A DNA stretch of 64,000 nt, taken from contig NZ_AZGA01000088.1 of NCBI RefSeq assembly GCF_001436375.1, forward strand, positions 161,464-225,463, given 5' to 3'. Shown in pieces: positions 15,003 through 23,805 of this stretch. Below the pieces are notes generated by a model. That model was not told the origin of the DNA. It did no database searches and was given only the letters and a program-made list of their open reading frames with translations. The DNA is from Agrilactobacillus composti DSM 18527 = JCM 14202 (lineage in GTDB: Bacteria > Bacillota > Bacilli > Lactobacillales > Lactobacillaceae). How positions within the stretch are numbered: the first letter of the stretch is position 1; each line of letters starts with the position of its first letter. A program made the position numbers and the translations under genes.

Positions 15003-17114
15003 ATGGATTATCCAAAACTATTAGCACCAGGCAAAATTAATCACCTAGAACTTAAAAACCGGGTCGTGATGACCGCCATGGGGGTCGGCTTAGCCAACCA
15101 TGACGGTACCGCCAGTGCGAAAACCCTACAATATTTCAAGGAACGGGCCGAGGGCGGCGTTGGTTTAATCATTACTGAATATACGCGGATCAACGAAAAA
15201 GATGCCATTGTGTCCGGCGAACAATTGGCCATGTCCCAGCCCAAACATGTGCAAGCTTTTCAAAAGGTGGTGAAAGCTGTTCATCAAGCCGGTGCCAAAA
15301 TTTTTGTGCAGCTCCATCATCCTGGTCGGGAGAATGTCCCCTTGTTTCCAGCAGTCTGGCCCACCAGTAACCGGTTAGCTAAAATCATCCCCGGCTATTG
15401 GCGCTTTTTTGGCAAAGTCATGGGCAATAATGATCGCAGTTCTTTAACGGATCCCCGTTATTACCAGTTTATGAATCGCTTTATGAAACCATTACGAGCC
15501 CCCAGCGATGTACCAGCAGGCTTAGGCTTTTCCCCTTTTGGTAATTTCAAAATAAAACCTTTGACCATTGCCGAGATTCACGACATCGAGACTCAATTTG
15601 TTGCCGCCGCCAAACGGGTCCAGGCATCTGGCGCCGATGGCGTGGAACTTCATGCCGGGCATGGTTATTTATTAAATCAGTTTTTAAGCCCCTATACTAA
15701 TATTCGAACGGATGATTATGGGGGCAACACTGAAAATCGGGCCCGTATCGTCAAAGAAATCATCGCCGGTATTCGCCAGCATTTGGGTCCAAACTTTCCA
15801 ATTTCAGTACGCTTAACAGTTAACGAATTTTACGACAAAATTGGCTACCCGGGCCAAGGTATCACCCTTGCTGAAGGGGTCAAACTGGCTAAATTGATAG
15901 AAGCATATGGTGCGGATGCGTTAAATGTTACCATTGCCAATTCCGATACCCAAGTGCTCATCAGCGAACCGGTCAGCTATCCCTTAGGCTGGCGGCAACC
16001 CTTGGTCAAGGCCATCAAGGCTGCGGTTAAGATTCCGGTCATTGCGGTGGGGGTCATTCGCACACCCCAGCAGGCCGAAGAAATTTTGAAATCGGGTAAT
16101 CAAGATTTCATTGGTTTAGCGCGGCCCTTACTAGCCGATCCCTTGTGGGTAAAAAAGGCTGAAGCCAACACGCCCCAGTTAATTAACCGCTGTATCGGCT
16201 GTTTAGTTTGTCAGGAAAGTTACGAAGCCGGCATGTTAAGCGGTGAGCCGGCAATTTGTACTGTCAATCCCCGAGCAGGGCACGAAACTGAGATCCCCAT
16301 CAACGCCGTTAAAGATGGTCAAAAGCGGCCGGTGGTCATCATTGGTGCCGGGCCGGCGGGTTTAACCGCCGCCAGAGAACTGGCCCTACGCGACTTTGAG
16401 GTAACCATATTAGAACAATCTGCTAGTACTGGCGGTCAGGTCAAATTAGCGGAACGGCCACCCCACAAAGAAAAAATTGCCTGGTCGTATCTTGATTTAG
16501 AAGCCCAAGCTAGACAAGCTGGTGTCAAGATTCGGTTGAATACTGCTGCCTCTTCTGAATTGTTGAAAAGCTATCATCCCTACGCTGTACTGATTGCCAC
16601 TGGGGGATCTGCTTTTAAGCCTAATATTCCCGGCGCTACCCAAGATTTTGTGTATACTACCACCCCAATTTTACAAGGTAAGGTGACCTTTCATAATCAA
16701 AAAATCGTCGTTGTGGGTTCTGGGATGACTGGCTTAGAAACTTCAGAACTATTAGTTCAACAACATAATCAGGTAACCATTGTGGAAATGGCTGACCAAA
16801 TTGCCCCTGGTGTTTTTGCCCCTAACGTTTGGGATGTCACCGAGCGCTTGAAGGCCGGCAATGTTCGCTACCTAACTGGTCGCAAATTGGTTGCTATTAA
16901 CGACCATACTGTGACCTTGATCCAGCAAAATCATGTTCGTGAGCTTTTACAAGCAGATGCGGTGGTCCTGTCCTTAGGTGTCCGCCATAATGTGCCCTTG
17001 GCAAAAAGTTGGGCCGGCTTAGTCAGTAAATTGGTGGTCATTGGCGACGCCAATCGGATCGGGCGAATCAAAGATGCCATCCACGCTGGCTTTAAAGCTG
17101 CCCGCAATTTATAA
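15003..17114 (+). CDS. NADH:flavin oxidoreductase / 2,4-dienoyl-CoA reductase-like flavoenzyme
   Basis: A 703-aa multidomain enzyme. Residues 1-380 form an old-yellow-enzyme TIM barrel with FMN site (GVELHAGHGYLLNQFLSP). A Cys cluster CIGCLVC with a further Cys 16 residues later follows at about residue 398 and should hold a 4Fe-4S centre; its spacing differs from the usual CX2CX3CX11C. Residues 440-703 form an FAD/NAD(P) module with dinucleotide-binding motifs VVIIGAGPAGLTAARE and IVVVGSGMTGLETSE. Relatives reduce 2,4-dienoyl-CoA, bile-acid enones or other alkenes with NAD(P)H. GGAGG lies before ATG 15003. It is cotranscribed with an SDR and a TetR, suggesting an inducible pathway for some unsaturated or carbonyl compound. 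Substrate unknown. Confidence 0.88.
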   Translation: MDYPKLLAPGKINHLELKNRVVMTAMGVGLANHDGTASAKTLQYFKERAEGGVGLIITEYTRINEKDAIVSGEQLAMSQPKHVQAFQKVVKAVHQAGAKIFVQLHHPGRENVPLFPAVWPTSNRLAKIIPGYWRFFGKVMGNNDRSSLTDPRYYQFMNRFMKPLRAPSDVPAGLGFSPFGNFKIKPLTIAEIHDIETQFVAAAKRVQASGADGVELHAGHGYLLNQFLSPYTNIRTDDYGGNTENRARIVKEIIAGIRQHLGPNFPISVRLTVNEFYDKIGYPGQGITLAEGVKLAKLIEAYGADALNVTIANSDTQVLISEPVSYPLGWRQPLVKAIKAAVKIPVIAVGVIRTPQQAEEILKSGNQDFIGLARPLLADPLWVKKAEANTPQLINRCIGCLVCQESYEAGMLSGEPAICTVNPRAGHETEIPINAVKDGQKRPVVIIGAGPAGLTAARELALRDFEVTILEQSASTGGQVKLAERPPHKEKIAWSYLDLEAQARQAGVKIRLNTAASSELLKSYHPYAVLIATGGSAFKPNIPGATQDFVYTTTPILQGKVTFHNQKIVVVGSGMTGLETSELLVQQHNQVTIVEMADQIAPGVFAPNVWDVTERLKAGNVRYLTGRKLVAINDHTVTLIQQNHVRELLQADAVVLSLGVRHNVPLAKSWAGLVSKLVVIGDANRIGRIKDAIHAGFKAARNL

Positions 17115-17131
17115 GAAAGCAGGTTTTATAT

Positions 17132-17890
17132 ATGACAGTAGCTGTTATTAGTGGCACCACTTCAGGTTTAGGTCGGCAATACGTTGACGCCATCATGACC
17201 GAATGTCCCGAAGTTGATGAAATTTGGATGATTGCGCGGCGGGAAACTCGCCTCAAACAAATCGCCGCGACCTATCCCACCATGCACTTTAAATTAATTA
17301 CCATGGACTTAGCCGTTCCAGAAAATTATGTCACCTTACAGGCATTCTTTCAGACCCACCAGCCAACTATTTCGGCATTGATCAGTAATGCCGGTGTGGC
17401 GTTTAACGGGGATGTCATTGACACACCTTTGAGCCAATTGTTAACCATGATCAATTTGAATGTGGCTGGTTCTACAGCTTTGACCAAAATTGCTCTGCCA
17501 TACGTGCAAAGTGGCGGCTTCATTTTACAAGTGGCTTCCGTATCATCCTTTGTCCCTAATCCCCATCAGGCGGTCTACAGCTCTACCAAAGCCTACATTG
17601 CCAGTTTTGCTTTGAGTTTACGTCAGGAATTAAAAGGCCGAAATATCAATGTTTGTGCGGCAATGCCCGGTCGGATGAAAACTGAAATGGATGACATGCT
17701 AAACAAAACTGGCCGTGAAGGTGTTTTTGAACTCGTCCCCAGTTTAAATATCCCTAAATTTGCCCACCGGACTATTCAAGCCGCTAAACGGGGGCAAAGT
17801 AGTTACACCATGAATTGGTTCTATAAAACTTTCCGCGTCGTAGCAAAACTAGTGCCCCATTCATTTTTAGTTCGCTTTACCGGCGTGTGA
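17132..17890 (+). CDS. SDR-family oxidoreductase
   Basis: A 252-aa short-chain dehydrogenase. The cofactor motif is SGTTSGLGRQY near residue 7, NAG is in ISNAGVAF, and the catalytic YSSTK sits near residue 150 with the Ser in ASVSS. An Arg-rich pair after strand 2 (ARRE) hints at NADP(H). It has a rather basic C-terminus. It starts 17 nt after the flavoenzyme stop and precedes the TetR gene, so it is the middle gene of a three-gene operon. Substrate unknown. Confidence 0.88.
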   Translation: MTVAVISGTTSGLGRQYVDAIMTECPEVDEIWMIARRETRLKQIAATYPTMHFKLITMDLAVPENYVTLQAFFQTHQPTISALISNAGVAFNGDVIDTPLSQLLTMINLNVAGSTALTKIALPYVQSGGFILQVASVSSFVPNPHQAVYSSTKAYIASFALSLRQELKGRNINVCAAMPGRMKTEMDDMLNKTGREGVFELVPSLNIPKFAHRTIQAAKRGQSSYTMNWFYKTFRVVAKLVPHSFLVRFTGV

Positions 17891-17931
17891 AGTATACTAG
17901 GTGTTAAGGTCCAAGCTTAAGGGGGTATCCC

Positions 17932-18504
17932 ATGAAAATTGATCTAGATAAGCCACTTACCCGGGGGGCAACCCGCACTCTCAAAGCTTTTCAAAGTGGG
18001 TTCTTTTTAGAGCTATCCAAACAATCCTTTGAAAAGCTCACCGTCAATGCTGTTTGTGTGGCCAGCGACTATCCCCGGGGAACGTTTTACAATTACTTTG
18101 ATGATAAATTCGATCTTTGTCGCTATTGCTGGTGGACAATTTATCAAATTATTCGGCAAGATCTACCCGACGATATCGCCAGTGCGCAACGGCCGATATA
18201 TTTATTTAAGCGCTTATTCAGCTTTTTTAAAGCCAATCATACATTGGTCAGCGCCATCCTAGCTAAAAATGAACGGGGTGGTCAGCTTTGGCAAAGTGCT
18301 GCCACTTATATGCGGGAAGAAGCAAATGCCATCGTGTTAGCCTATTGTCAGCCAATTGCTGCTGATGGCGTACCCCCGCAACTCACAGCGCGCTTTTATA
18401 GTGATCTGATCATCGCTGTCCTGGAATGGTGTTTATTTGCAGAACCGGACATCGCTGAATCAACAGCAGTGCAGTACTTTAAAACGCTGCTACAATCAAG
18501 TTAA
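17932..18504 (+). CDS. TetR/AcrR-family transcriptional regulator (paralog of 1754-2323)
   Basis: A 190-aa TetR protein with helix-turn-helix around residues 37-59 (YPRGTFYNYFDDKFDL). It aligns along its whole length with the regulator at 1754, including the TRGA-RTL-AF start and C-terminal helices with EW. AGGGGG lies before the ATG. It is the last gene of the operon starting at 15003, whose promoter carries a palindrome with the same TGTC-N8-GACA core as the palindrome upstream of its paralog. It probably represses its own operon; cross-talk with the first regulator is possible. Confidence 0.9.
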   Translation: MKIDLDKPLTRGATRTLKAFQSGFFLELSKQSFEKLTVNAVCVASDYPRGTFYNYFDDKFDLCRYCWWTIYQIIRQDLPDDIASAQRPIYLFKRLFSFFKANHTLVSAILAKNERGGQLWQSAATYMREEANAIVLAYCQPIAADGVPPQLTARFYSDLIIAVLEWCLFAEPDIAESTAVQYFKTLLQSS

Positions 18505-18523
18505 TAGCGCCATAAATACAAAA

Positions 18524-18568
18524 ATCCTGCTGACAAAGATTGATTTCTTTGTCAGCAGGATATTTTTT
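18524..18568. terminator. Bidirectional intrinsic terminator
   Basis: Perfect 16-bp arms ATCCTGCTGACAAAGA and TCTTTGTCAGCAGGAT, with T-runs usable on both strands. It serves the TetR operon and the convergent unknown gene. Confidence 0.92.
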
Positions 18569-18571
18569 GAC

Positions 18572-19738
18572 TTATGCTTTTGTTGGCGGGGTCAATTGAC
18601 TTAACTTTTCAAAAGCCCGATAAAATGCCTTTTCCACATAACGAGAGCCCCCGATTTTACCTAATTCTCCCGGCGCCATCCCCCGACCAAAACGAAAATC
18701 ACTACCTTCATTTTCCACCTGTTGCACTTGGGGATATTGGCTGCCAGCCCCAAAAATTGGCTGTCCTAACAGATATGGCATGTGGAAATCAAAATTAGTC
18801 GCAGTGGTGCCCACCTTGACATGAAAAAGACTGTAGTAGTCCTTTTGGTGGACCACTTCACATTTAGGACAGCTGGTAATCAGTTGTTGGTGGTCCTCAT
18901 AATAATCAACCACCCGCTGATCAAAATAATACCGAGCTGCACGGAATTCTTCCAGGTGGTGGCCGCATAGTTGAATCCATAATTTATCCGGATTGTCTGG
19001 CCGATAAAATTGAACAATCACCAGCGGATTTTTAGTCTGGTGGAACAGCTTAAGGGCCTTGGCTTTTTCCTCGTAATAATCCGGGGCATCTGGGCGCTGG
19101 GGTTTAGTTTTGGCCAAATGATTCAGTTGAACGGTCCAAAAAGCTAAATCGATGATCGCCCGCTCCAGGGGGTCGGCAAAACTAGCCACCAACTGCTGAT
19201 AGTCGGTTCGAAATTGTTGCTGTTCTGTTTTTTTAGCTTGTTTTTTGGCAATTTCTGCTGGGGTTTGCCGCTGCAAACTCCGGAGATACTTTAGTAAAGC
19301 TGGAAACTGGGCTTGATGGGCCACAAGGTTAAAATAATCAAAATAATTATAAACTGGCACATCTAAAGAGCGCCCATAACAATCGAATTTGTAGTAATAA
19401 GCCACCCGCAGATAGCCATGCTGGGTCAATAAACGGCGCTGACGATAATTAAGCTTGGGGAAAACTAATTTCAAGTCGTTAGTTGAGGCCCCAATTTGGC
19501 TATTGTCCAAATAGGTCAAAATTAGTTGATAGCGAGCGGGGGAATTAATTTGGGCAATTAAAAAATCAAATAAGACATCCCGATGAATCTTCGGCTTGGC
19601 CTGGGGTAATTCTAAAGCTAATAGGTCACAAATATACAGCAACTTCTTTTTGGTACTGTGGGCCAGTAATGTGGCTTTATGCTGGGCAATCATGTCCAGA
19701 CAAGTGGTCGTTGTTGGTTTCGCAAATGGTGCTCCCAT
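18572..19738 (-). CDS. Protein of unknown function, 388 aa
   Basis: I do not recognise this protein. It has no signal peptide or membrane segment and is rich in Lys, Gln and Tyr. Residues about 175-195 form a charged, probably helical stretch (AEIAKKQAKKTEQQQ). A CPKC pair near residue 300, with a His a few residues on, might bind metal, but a second Cys pair is missing. The aromatic, basic pattern (KLNYRQRRLL, RVAYYYKFDCYGR) would suit nucleic-acid contact, but that is a guess. ATG 19738 has GAGGTGA upstream, and the length and codon use fit a real gene. It is followed by a terminator shared with the TetR operon; TerC lies upstream on the same strand. Confidence 0.8.
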   Translation of the reverse strand: MGAPFAKPTTTTCLDMIAQHKATLLAHSTKKKLLYICDLLALELPQAKPKIHRDVLFDFLIAQINSPARYQLILTYLDNSQIGASTNDLKLVFPKLNYRQRRLLTQHGYLRVAYYYKFDCYGRSLDVPVYNYFDYFNLVAHQAQFPALLKYLRSLQRQTPAEIAKKQAKKTEQQQFRTDYQQLVASFADPLERAIIDLAFWTVQLNHLAKTKPQRPDAPDYYEEKAKALKLFHQTKNPLVIVQFYRPDNPDKLWIQLCGHHLEEFRAARYYFDQRVVDYYEDHQQLITSCPKCEVVHQKDYYSLFHVKVGTTATNFDFHMPYLLGQPIFGAGSQYPQVQQVENEGSDFRFGRGMAPGELGKIGGSRYVEKAFYRAFEKLSQLTPPTKA

Positions 19739-19766
19739 TTGTGGCTCACCTCATATTATCAATGTA

Positions 19767-20507
19767 TCATTTCGTTTTCTTAAGTTGACCTTCCCGATAA
19801 AAATGAATGCCTAAGGTGATCAATATCAAAGCAATGACCACGATTACAAAGACCCCTGAGGGAATTTCGATATCGATTTGGGGGATGGTCAAGAACAGTT
19901 TCACGGCGATAAAGGCAATCAAGCAATAAGCCATAGGTTCTAGCTCGGGAATGCGCGCCATCAAATTCACGATGATTTCAGCCACGCCCCGCATCACCAA
20001 AATACCCACCAAGCCCCCAATCAACACAATGATCGGGTTCACGGAAACGGCCAAGGCTGCCAGAATGGAGTCCACCGAAAAAATGGCGTCCATGAAGACC
20101 ATTTGCACCACCACTGACCAAAATGTGCCCTGTTTCGTCTTTTTTTTAGCCTGGGTGGTATCCGGATGATGGTACTTCCGGAAAAAATCCACCACTAAGT
20201 ACATTAAATACATAGCCCCCAGCAATTTGACTTCCCACATATGGATCATGAAAGTCCCCAGGCCTATCATGATAAAGCGCAGAATATATGACCCCCAAAG
20301 ACCCCATAAAAGTGCGCCTTCTTGTTGGCGTTTGGTGGGTAGGGTTTGGGTTTGCGCCGCTAGGACCACGGCATTATCTACCGACAATAAACACTCCAGG
20401 ATAATGATGGACAAAATAATTGACCAATCTTCAGCTGAATCAAGTACGTTCACCCAATTTTGTAAGCTAAAAAACGGTCCATATAGTTCTTGAACGAACT
20501 GGATCAC
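19767..20507 (-). CDS. TerC-family integral membrane protein
   Basis: A 246-aa membrane protein with about seven hydrophobic segments. The TerC signatures are present: LECLLSVDNAVVLAAQ near residue 38 and DAIFSVDSILAALAVS near residue 140, each with the conserved acidic residue in the membrane. Members such as YkoY/YceF of B. subtilis export Mn2+ and help metalate secreted enzymes. The gene starts with GTG at 20507, with AAGGGGG upstream. The upstream region has a short inverted repeat (GTAAG-N5-CTTAC) on a TATACT-like box but no recognisable yybP-ykoY Mn riboswitch. The metal is inferred from the family. Confidence 0.88.
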   Translation of the reverse strand: MIQFVQELYGPFFSLQNWVNVLDSAEDWSIILSIIILECLLSVDNAVVLAAQTQTLPTKRQQEGALLWGLWGSYILRFIMIGLGTFMIHMWEVKLLGAMYLMYLVVDFFRKYHHPDTTQAKKKTKQGTFWSVVVQMVFMDAIFSVDSILAALAVSVNPIIVLIGGLVGILVMRGVAEIIVNLMARIPELEPMAYCLIAFIAVKLFLTIPQIDIEIPSGVFVIVVIALILITLGIHFYREGQLKKTK

Positions 20508-20744
20508 GAATCAAGTGCCCCCTTCAAAAGTTTTCTCACAGGTAAGTATACCTTACTTGCCCCAACTATTGGAAAGACGATTGAAAATTTCATGGAAATA
20601 TCAACTTGGTTGAAAACGAAATAACCAATTTTAAATTACGCCAAAGTGTCCGCAAGTTGTGTGATCGGCAATATTTTTATTTTTCCAAAAACTCTGATAG
20701 AATGAATGCCAGACACAATCCCGGTCACCTATAAAGGAGCACAC

Positions 20745-22823
20745 ATGAGTAAAACATTAGTATTAGCTGAAAAACCTAGTGTCGCCAAGGATATCGCTAA
20801 AATCATTGGCGCCAATGACAAACATAAAACTTATTTCGAAGGCCCTAAATATATCGTCACTTGGGCCTTTGGACACTTATTGACCTTAAAAATGCCTGAA
20901 GACATTAAACCAGACTGGCAGCAATGGCAAATGGCCACCCTGCCCATGATGCCCCAAGACATCGGTATCAAACCCCTGCCAAAAACCCGGGGACAATTAA
21001 AAGCCATTGGGCAATTGGCCAAACGCCCCGATGTCAGCCAAGGGGTCATTGCCACGGACTCTGGCCGGGCTGGGGAATTATTAGCCCGCTGGATTTTTCA
21101 GTGGATCCGGTTTAATAAACCCTTAAAACGATTATGGATCTCGTCCCAAACCGTGAAATCCGTCAAAGACGGCTTCAATAATTTAGCCCCGGCTAAAAAA
21201 TATGACCTGTTGTATGAATCCGAATTAGCTCGCACGAAGGCGGACTGGTTGATCGGCTTAAATGTTACCCGGGCCCTCACGGTGAAATATTCAGATAATT
21301 TAAATGCCGGGCGGGTGCAAACCCCAACGTTGAACTTGGTCCTACAAGCCCAACAAAAAGCTGAAACTTTTGTCCCCACCACTTACTATTCAATTGACCT
21401 CAACTATCAAAATGAATCTGGTAGTTTGGTGACCAAGCACCCTATGCAATTTACCGATCACCAAAAAGCCGAAGCCTTCATTCAACAACTTAATGGCCAA
21501 AGCGGCAGTGTCATCAGTGTGACTACCAAAGAAAAAGCCACACCGGCCCCCCTGCCCTATGATTTAACTGACATTCAACTGGTGGCCAGCAATCGCTATC
21601 ACTTCTCTGCCAAAAAGACCCTGTCTTTGATTCAAGGTCTCTATGAAGTCCATAAAGTCGTCAGCTACCCCCGGACCGATTCCAAATATTTGCCCCAAGA
21701 TGTGGCCAGCACCATGAAGGACCGCCTGCAAGCCGTCGCTAAGTTTGACAAACGGGCCCAAGCCTATATCCAAACCGGCGCTAAGATCACCAAACCCGGT
21801 GTCTTTAATGATGCCAAGGTGACCGATCACTACGCGTTGATTCCCACGGAAGAATGGCCTAATTTTGACCGCATGGATAGCGATGAAGTTAAAATTTATG
21901 ATTTGATCGTGGACCGTTTCTTAGGCCTCTTTGCCCAAAAACATGTGACCCAAACCACCACGGCCACCGTGGCCTTTGGTCAGACTCAGTTTAATTTTAA
22001 ACAAACCACCGTCAAGCAAGCCGGCTGGCAAGCTGAAGGTGACACCAACAAAGCTGGGGTAGATTGGTCACACATTAAACAAGTGAAGGGCAATTTCCAG
22101 ATCAAAAAGCAATTGACCAGTGCCCCCAGCTTGTTAAATGATGGGACTTTATTGGCCCAGATGGAGAAAAGTAACTTAGGGACGCCCGCCACCCGGGCTG
22201 AAATCATTGAAAAACTCATTAAATCTGAGTTAATGGAACGCCGGGGCCATGTGTTGGCCGTTACCCCTAAAGGCAAACAATTGCTGGAACTGGTGAATCC
22301 GTCGCTACGGACCCCAGAATTAACCGCCAACTGGGAACAACAATTAGAAGCCATTGCCAAGGGCCAACAGCAACCCCAAATATTCCTGAAGGGTATCGCC
22401 AAGGACACTCGACGTTTGGTCAATGAAATCAAGGATTCCAAAGCCGAATATAAAGATTTCTCGATCACCACGAAGATTTGTCCTGAATGTGGCTCTAAAC
22501 TGCGGGAACGCAATACCCGGGACGGTAAGATCTATGTCTGCAGTAATCCGGAATGCAGCTACCGCCGTCGCAAGGATCCCAAAGTTTCCAACCACCGTTG
22601 CCCGCAATGTCATCGCAAAATGGAAATTATCGATGGCAAGAACGGCTCTTACTTCCGGTGTAAGTATGATGGTACCACTGAAAAAATGATGGATAGAAAA
22701 GAACGGCATAAAAAAGTTTCCAAACAAGAAGCCCGTCGCTTGATGCAAAAGGTCAATCAAGATGACGAACCTATGGAAAGTCCCTTGGCGGCAGCATTAA
22801 AAGCCGCAATGAAAAATCAATAA
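20745..22823 (+). CDS. topB: DNA topoisomerase III (type IA)
   Basis: A 692-aa type IA topoisomerase that relaxes and decatenates single-strand-containing DNA. The N-terminal Toprim domain (residues 1-140) has KTLVLAEKPSVAKDIAK and the acidic DSGRAGE. The catalytic Tyr is in VVSYPRTDSKYLP near residue 310. LNAGRVQTPTL and TPATRAEIIEKL are conserved family boxes. The C-terminus has two zinc-ribbon-like Cys pairs (CPECGSKL with CSNPEC; CPQCHRKM with a later Cys), then a Lys-rich tail. I start at ATG 20745, since AAAGGAG precedes it. A hairpin terminator follows. Confidence 0.95.
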   Translation: MSKTLVLAEKPSVAKDIAKIIGANDKHKTYFEGPKYIVTWAFGHLLTLKMPEDIKPDWQQWQMATLPMMPQDIGIKPLPKTRGQLKAIGQLAKRPDVSQGVIATDSGRAGELLARWIFQWIRFNKPLKRLWISSQTVKSVKDGFNNLAPAKKYDLLYESELARTKADWLIGLNVTRALTVKYSDNLNAGRVQTPTLNLVLQAQQKAETFVPTTYYSIDLNYQNESGSLVTKHPMQFTDHQKAEAFIQQLNGQSGSVISVTTKEKATPAPLPYDLTDIQLVASNRYHFSAKKTLSLIQGLYEVHKVVSYPRTDSKYLPQDVASTMKDRLQAVAKFDKRAQAYIQTGAKITKPGVFNDAKVTDHYALIPTEEWPNFDRMDSDEVKIYDLIVDRFLGLFAQKHVTQTTTATVAFGQTQFNFKQTTVKQAGWQAEGDTNKAGVDWSHIKQVKGNFQIKKQLTSAPSLLNDGTLLAQMEKSNLGTPATRAEIIEKLIKSELMERRGHVLAVTPKGKQLLELVNPSLRTPELTANWEQQLEAIAKGQQQPQIFLKGIAKDTRRLVNEIKDSKAEYKDFSITTKICPECGSKLRERNTRDGKIYVCSNPECSYRRRKDPKVSNHRCPQCHRKMEIIDGKNGSYFRCKYDGTTEKMMDRKERHKKVSKQEARRLMQKVNQDDEPMESPLAAALKAAMKNQ

Positions 22824-22827
22824 AAAT

Positions 22828-22884
22828 AAGGTCAGCACGATCCCCCAGGGTAATTCCCCCAGGATCGCGTTGACCTTTTTTTTG
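22828..22884 (+). terminator. Intrinsic terminator after topB
   Basis: AAGGTCAGCACGATCC pairs with GGATCGCGTTGACCTT with two mismatches, then a T-run of eight. Confidence 0.88.
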
Positions 22885-22899
22885 ACAATTAGCGAACTA

Positions 22900-23310
22900 T
22901 TATTTGTTTGACTTATTACGTTTCCGAATCTTCACATTCAGCGCCTGGACGGTCATCAGGCTATACAAACGCCAACCGATCCAAATCACCGCATAAATCA
23001 GGATAAAAATCAGCCAAAAGCGGCCAGTGCTACCAGCTAAGAATTCCCAATCAAACAGATAACTAGCCCCCAGGACAATTAAAACCGTCAAGATACAATG
23101 GATCCCAAAAAGAGTGGTAAAAGAAAACTGCTCGATCTCAAATAACTGACTCAACAGGCCAATCAAGCCAGCAGTGACCAGTAAAGCAGCGGCGTTTTTA
23201 GCCGTGGCTGGAAAAAGTTTAAAGTGCAAAGCCAGCGCGCCAAAGTAGACCGTGGCCCCCACCATGATGCCAAAGAGAACATCGTGAATCACGTGTTTCA
23301 AATGTGTCAT
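22900..23310 (-). CDS. DUF3021-family membrane protein
   Basis: A 136-aa protein with four predicted membrane segments and a basic C-terminal tail (KIRKRNKSNK), matching the DUF3021 family. These proteins are usually encoded right after a LytTR regulator and are thought to be membrane partners that hold the regulator inactive. Here it follows the LytTR gene by 9 nt. GAGGTGG lies before ATG 23310. It is the last gene of a four-gene operon. Confidence 0.82.
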   Translation of the reverse strand: MTHLKHVIHDVLFGIMVGATVYFGALALHFKLFPATAKNAAALLVTAGLIGLLSQLFEIEQFSFTTLFGIHCILTVLIVLGASYLFDWEFLAGSTGRFWLIFILIYAVIWIGWRLYSLMTVQALNVKIRKRNKSNK

Positions 23311-23319
23311 AGAACCACC

Positions 23320-23772
23320 TCACATTCCTAAACGCTGTTTTAAATCGCCTAAATATTTGCGACTCACTGTCAATTTCAAGCCGTTTTGCATTCGCGCCGT
23401 CATATTGCCCGAAAATTCAGCTTCCAGGGCGGTAATTTTATCCAGATTCAAAATACTATTGCGGCTGATTTGAATAAAATTGTTATTATCCAGCTTCTCT
23501 ATCATCGTCTTTAATTGTCCCCGCACGGTGTAATCTTTAGTTTGGCTATGAATGGTGAGTTGATCTCCAAACACTTCGACGGCCACAATGTCATCAAAGG
23601 CCAATAAAACCACTGTGTCATCCACGGTAACGGGTAAGGTCTGCCGCCGATTCTCCAGCTGACCTAAAGTTGTCAATAAAGTCGTGACATCAGAAGATAG
23701 CTGAGCTGCTCGGACCAAGACTTCAATTTCATTGGGTTTTAGCGTCGCGTCTTGTTCAAAGGAAATCTTCAC
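23320..23772 (-). CDS. LytTR-family DNA-binding regulator
   Basis: A 150-aa protein without a receiver domain. The C-terminal 95 residues are a LytTR DNA-binding domain (ITALEAEFSGNMTARM, LTVSRKYLGDLKQRL). I use the GTG at 23772 with AGAGG 8 nt upstream; an in-frame start further up would add a few residues without a ribosome site. It lies between an ABC-2 transporter pair and a DUF3021 gene. LytTR-DUF3021 pairs act as a regulator/inhibitor switch in streptococci and relatives, usually autoregulatory, so this one probably controls the operon. Confidence 0.88.
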   Translation of the reverse strand: MKISFEQDATLKPNEIEVLVRAAQLSSDVTTLLTTLGQLENRRQTLPVTVDDTVVLLAFDDIVAVEVFGDQLTIHSQTKDYTVRGQLKTMIEKLDNNNFIQISRNSILNLDKITALEAEFSGNMTARMQNGLKLTVSRKYLGDLKQRLGM

Positions 23773-23805
23773 GGTCACAACCTCTTTTCCTAAATAATAC
23801 ATTAA

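Noticed and set aside
20508-20705. yybP-ykoY Mn riboswitch before terC
   Set aside because: The conserved GGGGAGTA-type loops are not present; only a short inverted repeat on a promoter-like box.
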